A stretch of 64,000 nucleotides of DNA from Bacteroidota bacterium (GCA_016845175.1 JAERTD010000035.1:115111-179110); one strand, 5' to 3'. Shown: positions 8,436 through 16,384, numbered from the stretch's first letter. Numbers and translations: made by a program. Notes: a model not told the origin generated them from the sequence alone.

Positions 8436-9413
8436 GTGATCCGAATAGAAAATATTGAACTGGGAGAATTTCCCATACTGCTGGCACCCATGGAGGATGT
8501 CACTGATCCACCATTCAGATATGTATGCAAAATGTTTGGCGCTGATATGATGTATACCGAATTCATTTCCTCCGAGGGATTGATTCGCGACGCAGCAAAA
8601 AGTGTAAAGAAGCTCGATTTTTCTGAGTTTGAAAGACCCATCGGTATTCAGATTTTCGGTCATGATATCGATTCTATGGTCAAGGCAGCACAATATGCCG
8701 AAAGGGCCAATCCTGATTTGATAGATATCAATTACGGTTGCCCTGTTAGGAAAGTGGTGGCCAAAGGCGCCGGCTCAGGCATCCTAAATGATATTCCAAA
8801 GATGGTGAAGATGACCGAAGCCGTGGTAAAAGCGGTTAAGTTGCCAGTGACCATCAAAACCCGTCTGGGATACGATGATGAGCATAAAGAAATTGTCGAC
8901 ATTGCCGAACGCATACAAGACACTGGTATAAAAGCCATCACCATTCATGGCCGCACACGTACCCAGCGTCCCCGCATTCCAGCCGACTGGACCCTGATTG
9001 GAGAAGTGAAAAATAACCCGCGCATGCATATCCCTGTCTTTGGCAATGGCGATGTAATGGATCCCGTATCAGCAAAAAAGTTCAAGGACAATTATGGCGT
9101 TGATGGTTTAATGGTTGCCCGTGGGGTGTATGGCAACCCTTGGATTTTCAGGGAAATCAAGCATTATCTGGAAACAGCTGAGCTATTACCACCACCCGAT
9201 CTGGAAGAACGTATACACATCAGCAGCATCCAGCTTCAAAAATCTGTCCTCTGGAAAGGAGAACGCCGCGGCGTATTGGAAATGCGTAAACACTGGGGCG
9301 ACTATTTTAGGGGTTACCCCCACTTCAAACCTTTCCGCATCCGCATCATGCAAACCGAAAGCCAGGACGAACTCAAATCCATTTTTGAGGAGATTAAGGC
9401 CTATTACGGCTAA
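8436..9413 (+). CDS. dusB: tRNA-dihydrouridine synthase, DusB/NifR3 type
   Basis: A 325-residue FMN enzyme that reduces uridines in the tRNA D loop with NADPH. The N-terminal LLAPMEDVTDPPFR and the catalytic loop INYGCPVRKV, with its proton-donating Cys, are diagnostic; later come ITIHGRTR and GNGDV for phosphate binding. I chose GTG at 8436 because it gives the usual IRIENIELGEFP start. The frame stays open to a TTG at 8388, but a promoter covers that part. Downstream begins the first repeat array. Confidence 0.92.
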   Translation: MIRIENIELGEFPILLAPMEDVTDPPFRYVCKMFGADMMYTEFISSEGLIRDAAKSVKKLDFSEFERPIGIQIFGHDIDSMVKAAQYAERANPDLIDINYGCPVRKVVAKGAGSGILNDIPKMVKMTEAVVKAVKLPVTIKTRLGYDDEHKEIVDIAERIQDTGIKAITIHGRTRTQRPRIPADWTLIGEVKNNPRMHIPVFGNGDVMDPVSAKKFKDNYGVDGLMVARGVYGNPWIFREIKHYLETAELLPPPDLEERIHISSIQLQKSVLWKGERRGVLEMRKHWGDYFRGYPHFKPFRIRIMQTESQDELKSIFEEIKAYYG

Positions 9414-9523
9414 TTATTCATCGGATGACTTCATGCATTCATCGGAACCCCTGGTTTTAGATTGCATCTAAAACCCTATATCAGAATTCATTGAATTCCA
9501 CACTGGATTGTGAAATTCTCTCA

Positions 9524-9848
9524 CGTCATTGCGAGGAACAAAGTGACGAAGCAATCTTTATCCTCATTCGTCATTGCGAGGAAAAAAATCCATAATAATC
9601 CCGTAATACATCATCATTGCGAGGAACAAAGTGACGAAGCAATCTAAATCTTCAATAATAGTACACAGCAAAGATTGCTTCGCTGCACTCGCAATGACGG
9701 TGTTTTTTCTCTTTGTTGTCATTGCGAGGAAAAAAAATCCATAATAATCCCGTAATACATCGTCATTGCGAGGAACAAAGTGACGAAGCAATCTAAATGT
9801 TTCTTCAAGTATGCAGTAAAGATTGCTTCGCTGCGCTCGCAATGACGG
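9524..9848. repeat. Left array of head/tail inverted repeats beside the GIY-YIG gene
   Basis: Head arms begin CGTCATTGCGAGG and end GACGAAGCAATCT; tail arms begin AGATTGCTTCGC and end CTCGCAATGACG, so each head and tail fold into a long hairpin with a loop of about 25 nt. Complete heads start at 9524, about 9612 and 9761; tails end at about 9699 and 9847. Two truncated heads, at 9569 and about 9717, run into an A-rich spacer. The blocks 9569-9700 and 9717-9848 are tandem duplicates with a 148-bp period. The open frame on the minus strand through this array is only translated repeat. Confidence 0.9.
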
Positions 9849-9892
9849 TTTACTGTTTGTTGTAACCTCAAGACTGAAAGGGTGATACTACC

Positions 9893-10195
9893 TCACTCAC
9901 CATCAGGTATTGTCTCATAGAGATCTTTCCACTCCGGATTAATGCTATTGATTAAGTTCAATTTCTTAATACGAGAACCACCCTTTATCGCTTTCTCTCT
10001 ATCAATCGCCTCCTCAATTAGTTGAAAACCCTCATAAAAAACCAACTTGAATAGCTTGTATCGGCAGGTAAAGGACTTCGGGTCAACTGCTTCCTTATGC
10101 TGAGTAACTCTGTCATACAAACTACTTGTCACTCCAGTGTAAAGAACAGTATTCTTCCTATTGGTCATGATATAAACATAGCCACCACGAATCAT
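9893..10195 (-). CDS. GIY-YIG nuclease domain protein (UPF0213/YhbQ-like), inside repeat arrays
   Basis: A 100-residue single-domain GIY-YIG protein. The two signature strands read GYVYIMTN (residues 5-12) and LYTGVTS (18-24); the catalytic Arg is Arg29 and a conserved Glu lies in DREKAIKGG (about 64-72). The family cleaves DNA. Length is complete for this subgroup and nothing is disrupted. The gene stands alone, with inverted-repeat arrays 45 bp downstream and 36 bp upstream of it. The arrays share loop sequences, so gene and repeats may belong to one mobile or repeat-maintaining unit; that link is inference. Confidence 0.9.
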   Translation of the reverse strand: MIRGGYVYIMTNRKNTVLYTGVTSSLYDRVTQHKEAVDPKSFTCRYKLFKLVFYEGFQLIEEAIDREKAIKGGSRIKKLNLINSINPEWKDLYETIPDGE

Positions 10196-10230
10196 AAATA
10201 TGGTTATTCTTTTCTTGTTTTGTTTTCAAT

Positions 10231-10865
10231 CGTCATTGCGAGGACCGAAGAGACGAAGCAATCTTTACCCTCATACGTCATTGCGAGGGAGGTACGACCG
10301 AAGCAATCTCTACTATCATGGACCCTAGTTCTCATAGATTGCTTCGCTGCGCTCGCAATGACGGTGTATTTTCTCTTTGTCGTCATTGCAAGGATCGAAG
10401 GGACGAAGCAATCTTTACCCTCATACGTCATTGCGAGGGAGGTACGACCGAAGCAATCTCTACTATCATGGACCCTAGTACCCAGAGATTGCCTGCCTGC
10501 AGCAGGCAGGCTTCGCTACGCTCGCAATGACGGTGTATTTTCTCTTTGTCGTCATTGCGAGGAACAAAGTGACGAAGCAATCTTAATTACTCCTATTGTG
10601 ACAAACATGAGATTGCTTCGCTGCGCTCGCAATGACGGTGTATTTTCTCTTTGTCGTTATTGCGAGGAACAAAGGGACGAAGCAATCTTAATTACTCCTA
10701 TTGTGACAAACATGAGATTGCTTCGCTGCGCTCGCAATGACGGTGTATTTTCTCTTTGTCGTCATTGCGAGGAACAAAGTGACGAAGCAATCTAAACGTT
10801 TCTTCAAGTACACGTTAAAGATTGCCTGCCTGCAGCAGGCAGGCTTCGCTACGCTCACAATGACG
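10231..10865. repeat. Right tandem array of head/tail inverted repeats
   Basis: Five head/tail hairpin units. Heads start at 10231, 10276, 10381, 10426, 10550, 10655 and 10760; tails run 10336-10363, 10486-10532, 10610-10637, 10715-10742 and 10819-10865. The first two units have double heads and repeat with a 150-bp period; the last three repeat with a 105-bp period. A linker GTGTATTTTCTCTTTGT joins most units. Two tails (10486 and 10819) carry an inserted palindrome CCTGCCTGCAGCAGGCAGG. The last unit's loop is nearly the same as that of the last unit in the left array. The long plus-strand open frame here is translated repeat, not a gene. Confidence 0.92.
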
Positions 10866-10949
10866 TCTATAAGTATTTGGAAGTATTAGAAGCAATCCAG
10901 AACCCCATATCATAATTCATTGAAATCCGGTAAATACCGGAGCTAGAAA

Positions 10950-11594
10950 CTACCCAATAGCCAAACCCTCCTTCAACCGACCATCAACAAAAATATCCCG
11001 GACACGCTCCGGCTTCTTCATCTGGTAAGTCTTCATGCCAAGAGCTTTAGCCGCAGCAATATTATCCTCATTATCATCAATAAACAAGGTTTCCCCGGCA
11101 TCCAATTCATGTTGATTCATCACAAATTCGTAGACCTCAGGATTGGGTTTGCTCAAATGCAGATCGAAGGAGAAATAAGCCTTATGGAAAAGGTTATCGA
11201 ATTCCTGGTAACCAAAACGCAACTGCAGATCCCTCAAATACAAATCATAATGAATCTCATTGGAATTGCTTAACAGAAAAATCTGGTAATTGTTCTTCAC
11301 TGCTTCTATCACTTCAATACGTTCCCTGGGAATATCATACAATAAAGCATTCCAAGCTTCATCTATTTGCTGATCCGTTACATCAAGATTCAAAAACTCA
11401 CGGATTTTGCTTCTGAAAATTTCTGGTGTATAAATGCCCCTCTCAAATTTAGCGATGATATCCAGCAACGAAGTATCGCTCATTAAGCGTTCCATATCCT
11501 TAAAACCAAGCTTAACGAACTCATTCAAAGTAAGCTGCGGATCGATGTCCAGAACTACGCCTCCAAAGTCGAATATTATATTTTTTACTGCCAT
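10950..11594 (-). CDS. HAD superfamily hydrolase (subfamily IA)
   Basis: A 214-residue cytoplasmic phosphatase-like protein. Motif I is IIFDFGGVVLD with the nucleophile Asp9; the usual second Asp of DxD is Gly, as in many YihX-like HADs. Motif II is LLSNSNE and motif IV is FIDDNEDNIAAAKALGM. Likely substrates are small sugar or nucleotide phosphates. I start at MAVKNIIF because that gives the standard HAD N-terminus; a further ATG lies 36 bp upstream. It is a stand-alone gene next to the right repeat array. Confidence 0.88.
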   Translation of the reverse strand: MAVKNIIFDFGGVVLDIDPQLTLNEFVKLGFKDMERLMSDTSLLDIIAKFERGIYTPEIFRSKIREFLNLDVTDQQIDEAWNALLYDIPRERIEVIEAVKNNYQIFLLSNSNEIHYDLYLRDLQLRFGYQEFDNLFHKAYFSFDLHLSKPNPEVYEFVMNQHELDAGETLFIDDNEDNIAAAKALGMKTYQMKKPERVRDIFVDGRLKEGLAIG

Positions 11595-11751
11595 AGTGGT
11601 GTCAATTTTTTGCCTGATAAAGATAGCCATATTTTCAACTTTCGAAAGAAACTGACAAGATTATGCATTTGGCAAAAAAAACAAATCCCATTTCTTGCAT
11701 CCTTACCTGAATATGAGTAACTTGCATATCCCTTACCTAAAACCCAACAAA

Positions 11752-12723
11752 ATGAAACAACAAATCCTACCTATCGTCACGCTCTTTACCTTGCTCTGTG
11801 TCTTCAGCAGTTGCTCCAAAGAAACCATCACCTACAATTACGATGAAACCTCACAATTCGAACTCGACAAAAGCCTTGTCCAGATTAACACAACCAATGT
11901 AGCCACTGGCATGGAGGCCATATTTACCTCTTCCATTACAGATAGCACTGAAAGAGCTCATTTTTGTCAAGAGTTTGTGAATGCCGCCCGTTTTTATGAG
12001 GATGCCTCAGGTTACTTCTTCATAGAAACCCTTAAGGATGCATGGGTAGTGGCCCATGTTAACCCCGACCTTATTGGAACAAGCCGCATCGATGTAAAGG
12101 ATATGTATGGTAAGTACTTCATCCAGGACCTGGTCAACACAGCACAATATATTGGTTATGGCTTGGTGGAATACTACCGACTCAACCCTTCTTCACAGGA
12201 GGTGGAACGTAAATTCAGTTTCGTCACCCGACTGCCCACTCCTGAGTGGTTCATCGGGACTGGCTTTTATGGTGATCCACCAAACAAATACTATACCTAT
12301 CAAATGGCTTCTGAGATCATTGTCAAGGAGGCCAACAGAACCTTGTCCAATGGCTTTTCAGGACTTTTTGAAAACCGCTATACCGATGCAGACCAACAAA
12401 AGTCCTTTTGCCAGGACTTCATTCAACACATCCGTTTTTTCGATGACCAGTCGGGTTATTTCTTTATCCTCGATTACGACTGTATTGTTGTTGCCCATGG
12501 AGCCAATCCTGACCTCATAGGACAGGATATGTCAGACTATCAGGATGAAAACGGGGATTTTCCTATGCTGTACATGGTTTCCACAGCCAAAAATAACGGA
12601 GAAGGCTATATACCCTATGTGTATACCAATCCGGTTAATGGGGAAGTAGAAGGAAAAACTGCCCATATAATAAACATACCAGGTACCGAATATGTCCTGG
12701 GATCCGGTTTCTACAACAAATAA
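11752..12723 (+). CDS. Lipoprotein with two Cache-type sensor domains (first of a tandem pair)
   Basis: A 323-residue exported lipoprotein: signal peptide and lipobox with Cys21 (FSSCSK). It holds two related segments (about residues 30-175 and 185-320), each with the sCache-like pattern of a SGYFFI strand, a VVAH-P-LIG loop, a D-GKYF or D-GDFP element and a FIGTGFY or VLGSGFY end. Cache domains normally sense small ligands in chemoreceptors and kinases, but no signalling domain is attached, so it may be a ligand-binding or scavenging protein. I chose the ATG at 11752 because it starts the signal peptide. Its paralog begins 40 bp downstream. Confidence 0.87.
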   Translation: MKQQILPIVTLFTLLCVFSSCSKETITYNYDETSQFELDKSLVQINTTNVATGMEAIFTSSITDSTERAHFCQEFVNAARFYEDASGYFFIETLKDAWVVAHVNPDLIGTSRIDVKDMYGKYFIQDLVNTAQYIGYGLVEYYRLNPSSQEVERKFSFVTRLPTPEWFIGTGFYGDPPNKYYTYQMASEIIVKEANRTLSNGFSGLFENRYTDADQQKSFCQDFIQHIRFFDDQSGYFFILDYDCIVVAHGANPDLIGQDMSDYQDENGDFPMLYMVSTAKNNGEGYIPYVYTNPVNGEVEGKTAHIINIPGTEYVLGSGFYNK

Positions 12724-12763
12724 TTTCTACAAGGCTGCAAACATCTTATAAACCTGAGAAATC

Positions 12764-13741
12764 ATGAACAAACAACTGCAATCCTTAGTAATTTCCATAG
12801 GAATATGCATGCTACTATGTAGTGGCTGCTCAAAAACCGAGCACATATATAATTACGACAAGATCTCCGACTACAACCTTAAAAAAACACTGGTGGAACG
12901 CAACACTACCAATGTGGCTACTGGATTTGAGACTTTATTCAAAGAAACCCTTACCGATAGTGCCGAACAGGCAGAGCTCTGCCAGGCATTTATCAGTCCC
13001 ATTCGTTACCTGGAAGATGGGTCCGGCTACTTCTTTGTGGAAAGTCATGAAGCCTGGATGGTAGCCCATGCCACCAAACCTGAACTGATAGGTACCCATC
13101 GCATGGAAGTACAGGACATCTTTGGCAAATATTATGTGAAAGATATGGTCTCCACAGTAAAATATATTGGCTATGGCTTTGTGGACTATTATTTCAATAA
13201 CCCTGCCACCCAGCAAGTCCAAAAAAAACTGGCCTTCGTAAAAAGCATTCCCTCGGCTGAGTTCTTCATCGGGTCTGGTTTTTACGACTACGATGTTAAC
13301 AGACTGTATGAAGCTTACGAAGCTGACCTGCTTCAGGTGGAAAGCCTAACCAATACCATGGCTACTGGTATCAGTGGTGTTTTCGAAAATTTCTTGCCAG
13401 ACAGTTCTGAACGGGTTGATTTCTGCAGAAAAATGATTGATAACATTCGTTTTTTTGACAACCAGTCAGGCTACTTTTTCATCTATGATTCCCGCTGTCA
13501 CAATGTGGCCCATGGTATTCAAAAGAATCTTCAGGGAGAAAACCTGTACGACTATCAGGACAGCCAGGGTAATTATGTAATCCGAGAGCTTTTGAAGGTG
13601 GTAGAAACCAATGGAAGTGGTTATTATACTTACTACTGGAACAATCCGGTAACTTCCCAGGAAGAGCCAAAACAAGCCTATGTGACTGGTATAGAAGGAA
13701 GTGATTATTTTATTGGTAGTGGTATTTACCTTCAGGAATAA
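12764..13741 (+). CDS. Lipoprotein with two Cache-type sensor domains (second of a tandem pair)
   Basis: A 325-residue paralog of the preceding protein with the same plan: lipobox Cys22 (CSGCSK), then two Cache-like segments, each containing SGYFF, VAHA or VAHG, and FIGSGFY or FIGSGIY. The linkers NTTNVATG and the region after the lipobox (IYNYDKIS) are shared with the neighbour. Similarity is clear but far from identity, so the duplication is not recent. The two genes probably form one transcription unit. Confidence 0.87.
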   Translation: MNKQLQSLVISIGICMLLCSGCSKTEHIYNYDKISDYNLKKTLVERNTTNVATGFETLFKETLTDSAEQAELCQAFISPIRYLEDGSGYFFVESHEAWMVAHATKPELIGTHRMEVQDIFGKYYVKDMVSTVKYIGYGFVDYYFNNPATQQVQKKLAFVKSIPSAEFFIGSGFYDYDVNRLYEAYEADLLQVESLTNTMATGISGVFENFLPDSSERVDFCRKMIDNIRFFDNQSGYFFIYDSRCHNVAHGIQKNLQGENLYDYQDSQGNYVIRELLKVVETNGSGYYTYYWNNPVTSQEEPKQAYVTGIEGSDYFIGSGIYLQE

Positions 13742-13783
13742 GGGAATAGCGGTTTTGATGAGGCTATTTTCAGATAAAAATCA

Positions 13784-13813
13784 TTGCTTATTATATCAGA
13801 TTGTGTAATTTTG
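13784..13813 (+). promoter_or_regulatory. Promoter of the CAT-anticodon tRNA
   Basis: TTG at 13784-13786, 19 bp, TAATTTTG at 13806-13813. It precedes both the degenerate tRNA 5' fragment and the intact tRNA, so both would be in the primary transcript. Confidence 0.6.
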
Positions 13814-13842
13814 CAAACCTTTTGGAACCAATATCCAAAACC

Positions 13843-13886
13843 GGACCTATAGCTCTCCCGATAGCAATCGGGATGCTTAGAGTCCC
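13843..13886 (+). other. Broken copy of the tRNA 5' end with a palindrome in its D loop
   Basis: GGACCTATAGCTC (13843-13855) repeats the first 13 nt of the tRNA that starts at 13898. Then comes a perfect palindrome TCCCGAT-AGCA-ATCGGGA (13856-13873), and TTAGAGTCCC (13877-13886), which again matches the tRNA just after its D loop. The copy lacks an anticodon arm. Confidence 0.75.
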
Positions 13887-13897
13887 AGAAGCCAATC

Positions 13898-13974
13898 GGA
13901 CCTATAGCTCAGTTGGTTAGAGTCCCTGACTCATAATCAGGTTGTCCCAGGTTCAAGTCCTGGTGGGTCCACCA
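13898..13974 (+). tRNA. tRNA with CAT anticodon (elongator Met, or Ile2)
   Basis: A 77-nt tRNA with encoded CCA. The acceptor GGACCTA pairs with TGGGTCC (one G-T), the D arm is AGCTCAGTTGGTTAGAG, the anticodon arm CCTGA-CTCATAA-TCAGG and the T arm CAGGTTCAAGTCCTG. The anticodon CAT may be elongator tRNA-Met or a lysidine-modified tRNA-Ile2; sequence alone does not settle this. Confidence 0.93.
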
Positions 13975-13979
13975 ACCAA

Positions 13980-14013
13980 AGCCATTATCTCATAACTGAG
14001 GTAATGGCTTTTT
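13980..14013 (+). terminator. Terminator of the tRNA transcript
   Basis: AGCCATTATCTC (13980-13991) pairs with GAGGTAATGGCT (13998-14009) with one G-T pair and a 6-nt loop, followed by T residues to 14013. Confidence 0.75.
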
Positions 14014-14027
14014 ATTTGGAACTGATT

Positions 14028-14186
14028 ATGAAACCACGTTGTTACATTATTTACAGTGAGTCGCTTGATCGTTTTTATATTGGAGCATGCCGTGACAATT
14101 TGAAGGATCGGATTCAAAAGCACAATAATCAAGCATATGGAGCACACAGATTCACAGCTGCCTCATCAGACTGGGCTCTTTTTTGA
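14028..14186 (+). pseudogene. Truncated GIY-YIG nuclease gene next to the tRNA
   Basis: About 52 codons read MKPRCYIIYSESLDRFYIG, a clear GIY-YIG start (YIIY then FYIG), followed by a helix with Arg and a TAASSDWALF stretch. In this subgroup the protein normally goes on for 25-35 residues with the catalytic Glu region. Here a stop follows at 14184 after a run of T, and the other frames close at once too. It is therefore a remnant lacking its C-terminal part. It belongs to a different GIY-YIG subgroup from the intact gene at 9893-10195. It lies 53 bp after the tRNA. Confidence 0.7.
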
Positions 14187-14232
14187 TTTCGTAATTTAAT
14201 AACTGTTGATATACAGAGCTTTATAAAATCAA

Positions 14233-14254
14233 CCAAGTCCTTGTGGGCGCACAA
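14233..14254 (+). other. Degenerate copy of the tRNA 3' end
   Basis: These 22 bp match 17 of 22 positions of the tRNA 3' end at 13953-13974 (shared AAGTCCT, GTGGG and CAC blocks), 280 bp downstream of it. It could be an old duplicated target site of a tRNA-inserting cassette. The rest of 14187-14472 shows no gene. Confidence 0.4.
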
Positions 14255-14472
14255 GAACAGTGTGAGTGCGCGTATAGCAGATAGACCTATGCATACTCCT
14301 TACCTTTTTCCTGACCCATCAATTGATTGGATGCAAAGTTTACAAGAACCGAAGGACTAATCAAACCAACATCACTTATTTAAACACCGTCTAATTTATT
14401 GATTTATATTATGGTTGCGATGGGCAGACACAATATTTCTGCCGATATTCGTCATTCCTAAAAGACTAACAT

Positions 14473-15822
14473 ATGAAACGGAAAACCATTTACAGGATAC
14501 TCATAGTTCTTGTGATTGTCATTGTCGCAGGCGGAATATATGTATATGATACTTTTCAGGCCATGGGCCTGCAAGCCGTGTATGTTGACGAAACAATTGA
14601 AGCAGTTGTACCGGAAACAGGAACCGGCTTACGCGCACTGGCACATGGAACTTCTGACTGGCTCAACTGGCGCGGTCCGGATTTTTCTGGAAAGAGCAGC
14701 ATGACCGGACTTAAGACTGACTGGAGCAATGGCTTGACAAAACTATGGGAAGTGGATTATCTCTGCGATGGCAGAGAATCCATGACCTGGGCTGCCCCTG
14801 TGGTGAAAGGCAATCACCTGGTCATACCTGGAAGGAATGCCAGCCATGATCAGTTGTTCTGCCTGGATGCTGTTTCAGGGGAGCTGTTGTGGAAGGCTGA
14901 AATAGCCTGTGAACCTGGTGATTCGTGGGGAACAGGAGCTCGTGCCACTCCAATGATTAAAGATAGCCTGGTATACTCTTTCGGTCGTTCGGGTATCCTG
15001 GCTTGTTGGATGCTGGAGAATGGAAATCTGGTGTGGAAGAAAGATGTGATGGAGGAAGGTGGAAAAACACCCGAATGGGGCCATACTTCATCTCCACTTG
15101 TACTGGGTAATAAAGTTATTGTGCAATGCGGTGGTGAAGCACGACTCATTGCTTATGATCGGTTGACAGGAGATGTACTATGGAAAACACCTGGTGGGGA
15201 AGCGGGCTACGCCGCCACAATACCTACAGAACTGGATGGAGAAATGATTCTCCTGAATTTCCACGGTACAGGTCTTGCGGCTGTCCGCTACGATGACGGT
15301 ACAGAGCTTTGGTCGTCACCATGGGAGACAAACTATTTTGTCAACTGCAACACACCCATTGTACGAAATGACACTGTATTCATCACATCCGGGTACGGCA
15401 TGGGAGGCCAGGTGTTGAAGATCAGCCTTTCGGGATATGAAGTAATCTGGGAAAACAAGGTGATCGCATCTCATCTGTCGGACCAGATCTTACTGGGCAA
15501 ATACCTTTTCGGATATACCAAGAATGCAGGGAACCGTGGACCTTTTGCCTGTGTCGATTTCGCATCCGGGGAAGAAATCTGGAGTACTAAAGATATTGGA
15601 GGAGGATCCATCGTTTGGGTGGAGGACCACCTCATTGCCCTGGGTGTGAACGGAGACCTTTACCTGATCAGGCCAGATGAAAAAGAATTTATCCTCAAAG
15701 GAACACTGGAAGATGCCATTCCGGAGGCTTCCAAGTCGGTTTGGACACCGCCTGTGGTTGCCAATGGGAAATTATACCTTAGGTATTTGCACAAGCTTGT
15801 ATGCTATGATATCTCTGGCTAG
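14473..15822 (+). CDS. Membrane-anchored PQQ-type beta-propeller protein
   Basis: A 449-residue protein with one N-terminal membrane helix (residues 6-25) and an extracytoplasmic beta-propeller. PQQ-like blade motifs recur: LFCLDAVSGELLWKAE, LIAYDRLTGDVLWKTPGG, ELWSSPWE and CVDFASGEEIWST. Such repeats occur in BamB and in quinoprotein dehydrogenases, but BamB is shorter and a lipoprotein, and I see no PQQ-enzyme active site, so no reaction is assigned. The N-terminal LNWRGPDFSGKS segment is typical of planctomycete and Bacteroidota PQQ-like proteins. The gene cut at the window end (63673 on) codes for a relative. Confidence 0.85.
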   Translation: MKRKTIYRILIVLVIVIVAGGIYVYDTFQAMGLQAVYVDETIEAVVPETGTGLRALAHGTSDWLNWRGPDFSGKSSMTGLKTDWSNGLTKLWEVDYLCDGRESMTWAAPVVKGNHLVIPGRNASHDQLFCLDAVSGELLWKAEIACEPGDSWGTGARATPMIKDSLVYSFGRSGILACWMLENGNLVWKKDVMEEGGKTPEWGHTSSPLVLGNKVIVQCGGEARLIAYDRLTGDVLWKTPGGEAGYAATIPTELDGEMILLNFHGTGLAAVRYDDGTELWSSPWETNYFVNCNTPIVRNDTVFITSGYGMGGQVLKISLSGYEVIWENKVIASHLSDQILLGKYLFGYTKNAGNRGPFACVDFASGEEIWSTKDIGGGSIVWVEDHLIALGVNGDLYLIRPDEKEFILKGTLEDAIPEASKSVWTPPVVANGKLYLRYLHKLVCYDISG

Positions 15823-16165
15823 GCCTTAGGACAAGATTGGCCATTCTTACAACTAGCCCATCTGGTAGTTTACTGACACACCCATCAAAGTGAATCTTAA
15901 AGTCTATTTTACCAAGCTGTTTTTGTAGCAACTGATTTCCAGTTAGGTAGATAATACGGATAGTCTTGTTGGGGTCTATTGAAGAAACGCAAATAACATA
16001 ATGGTTGTGAAGGTTTCATGTGTATCGGATATGATGCGTTATCAAATGCTCAAAACCTGGAAATTTTGTCATGTTCACAGAAATCAAATATTGGGAGCCA
16101 GACCATGCCAGAGGAAATCACCTTAATTTCAACCCCTGAAGTCAACATCTTATGATAGACTTATT
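15823..16165. other. Intergenic stretch without a recognised feature
   Basis: 343 bp between the propeller gene and a small membrane protein gene. I see no gene, no copy of the window's repeat families and no clear terminator. Confidence 0.5.
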
Positions 16166-16384
16166 CTATATACCAAAAATAGTTGCAATCAAATATGAAA
16201 CCAGGATACCACTTAGCAAATTATAAATAAACCTCAAAATGGCTTTATATGGGTTTGATTTTAATTCCGGACGTGATATAAACCTCATATTTCTACTTAG
16301 TCTAACTTTTATACTCTTTCTATATATAAATATTACCCAAATGGCTGTGAAAATAATAATGAATAGAATTTTTTCAAGTGACAT
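16166..16384 (-). CDS. Small two-helix membrane protein, unknown
   Basis: A 72-residue protein with hydrophobic segments at about residues 5-20 and 52-71 and a basic loop between (RKSIKVRLSRNMR). No family is recognised. It begins 52 bp after the end of the larger membrane protein gene on the same strand and may be co-transcribed with it. Support is composition and position only. Confidence 0.5.
   Translation of the reverse strand: MSLEKILFIIIFTAIWVIFIYRKSIKVRLSRNMRFISRPELKSNPYKAILRFIYNLLSGILVSYLIATIFGI

Noticed and set aside
9564..9842. 92-codon minus-strand open frame over the left repeat array
   Set aside because: Same reason: the protein is translated repeat.
10097..10795. 232-codon plus-strand open frame over the right repeat array
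   Set aside because: Its peptide is a repeated translation of the hairpin units, with no domain, and it overlaps the start of the GIY-YIG gene on the other strand.
9524..10865. Possible CRISPR array
   Set aside because: Units are long inverted repeats with linkers that are themselves repeated; there are no unique spacers of constant length and no cas genes.
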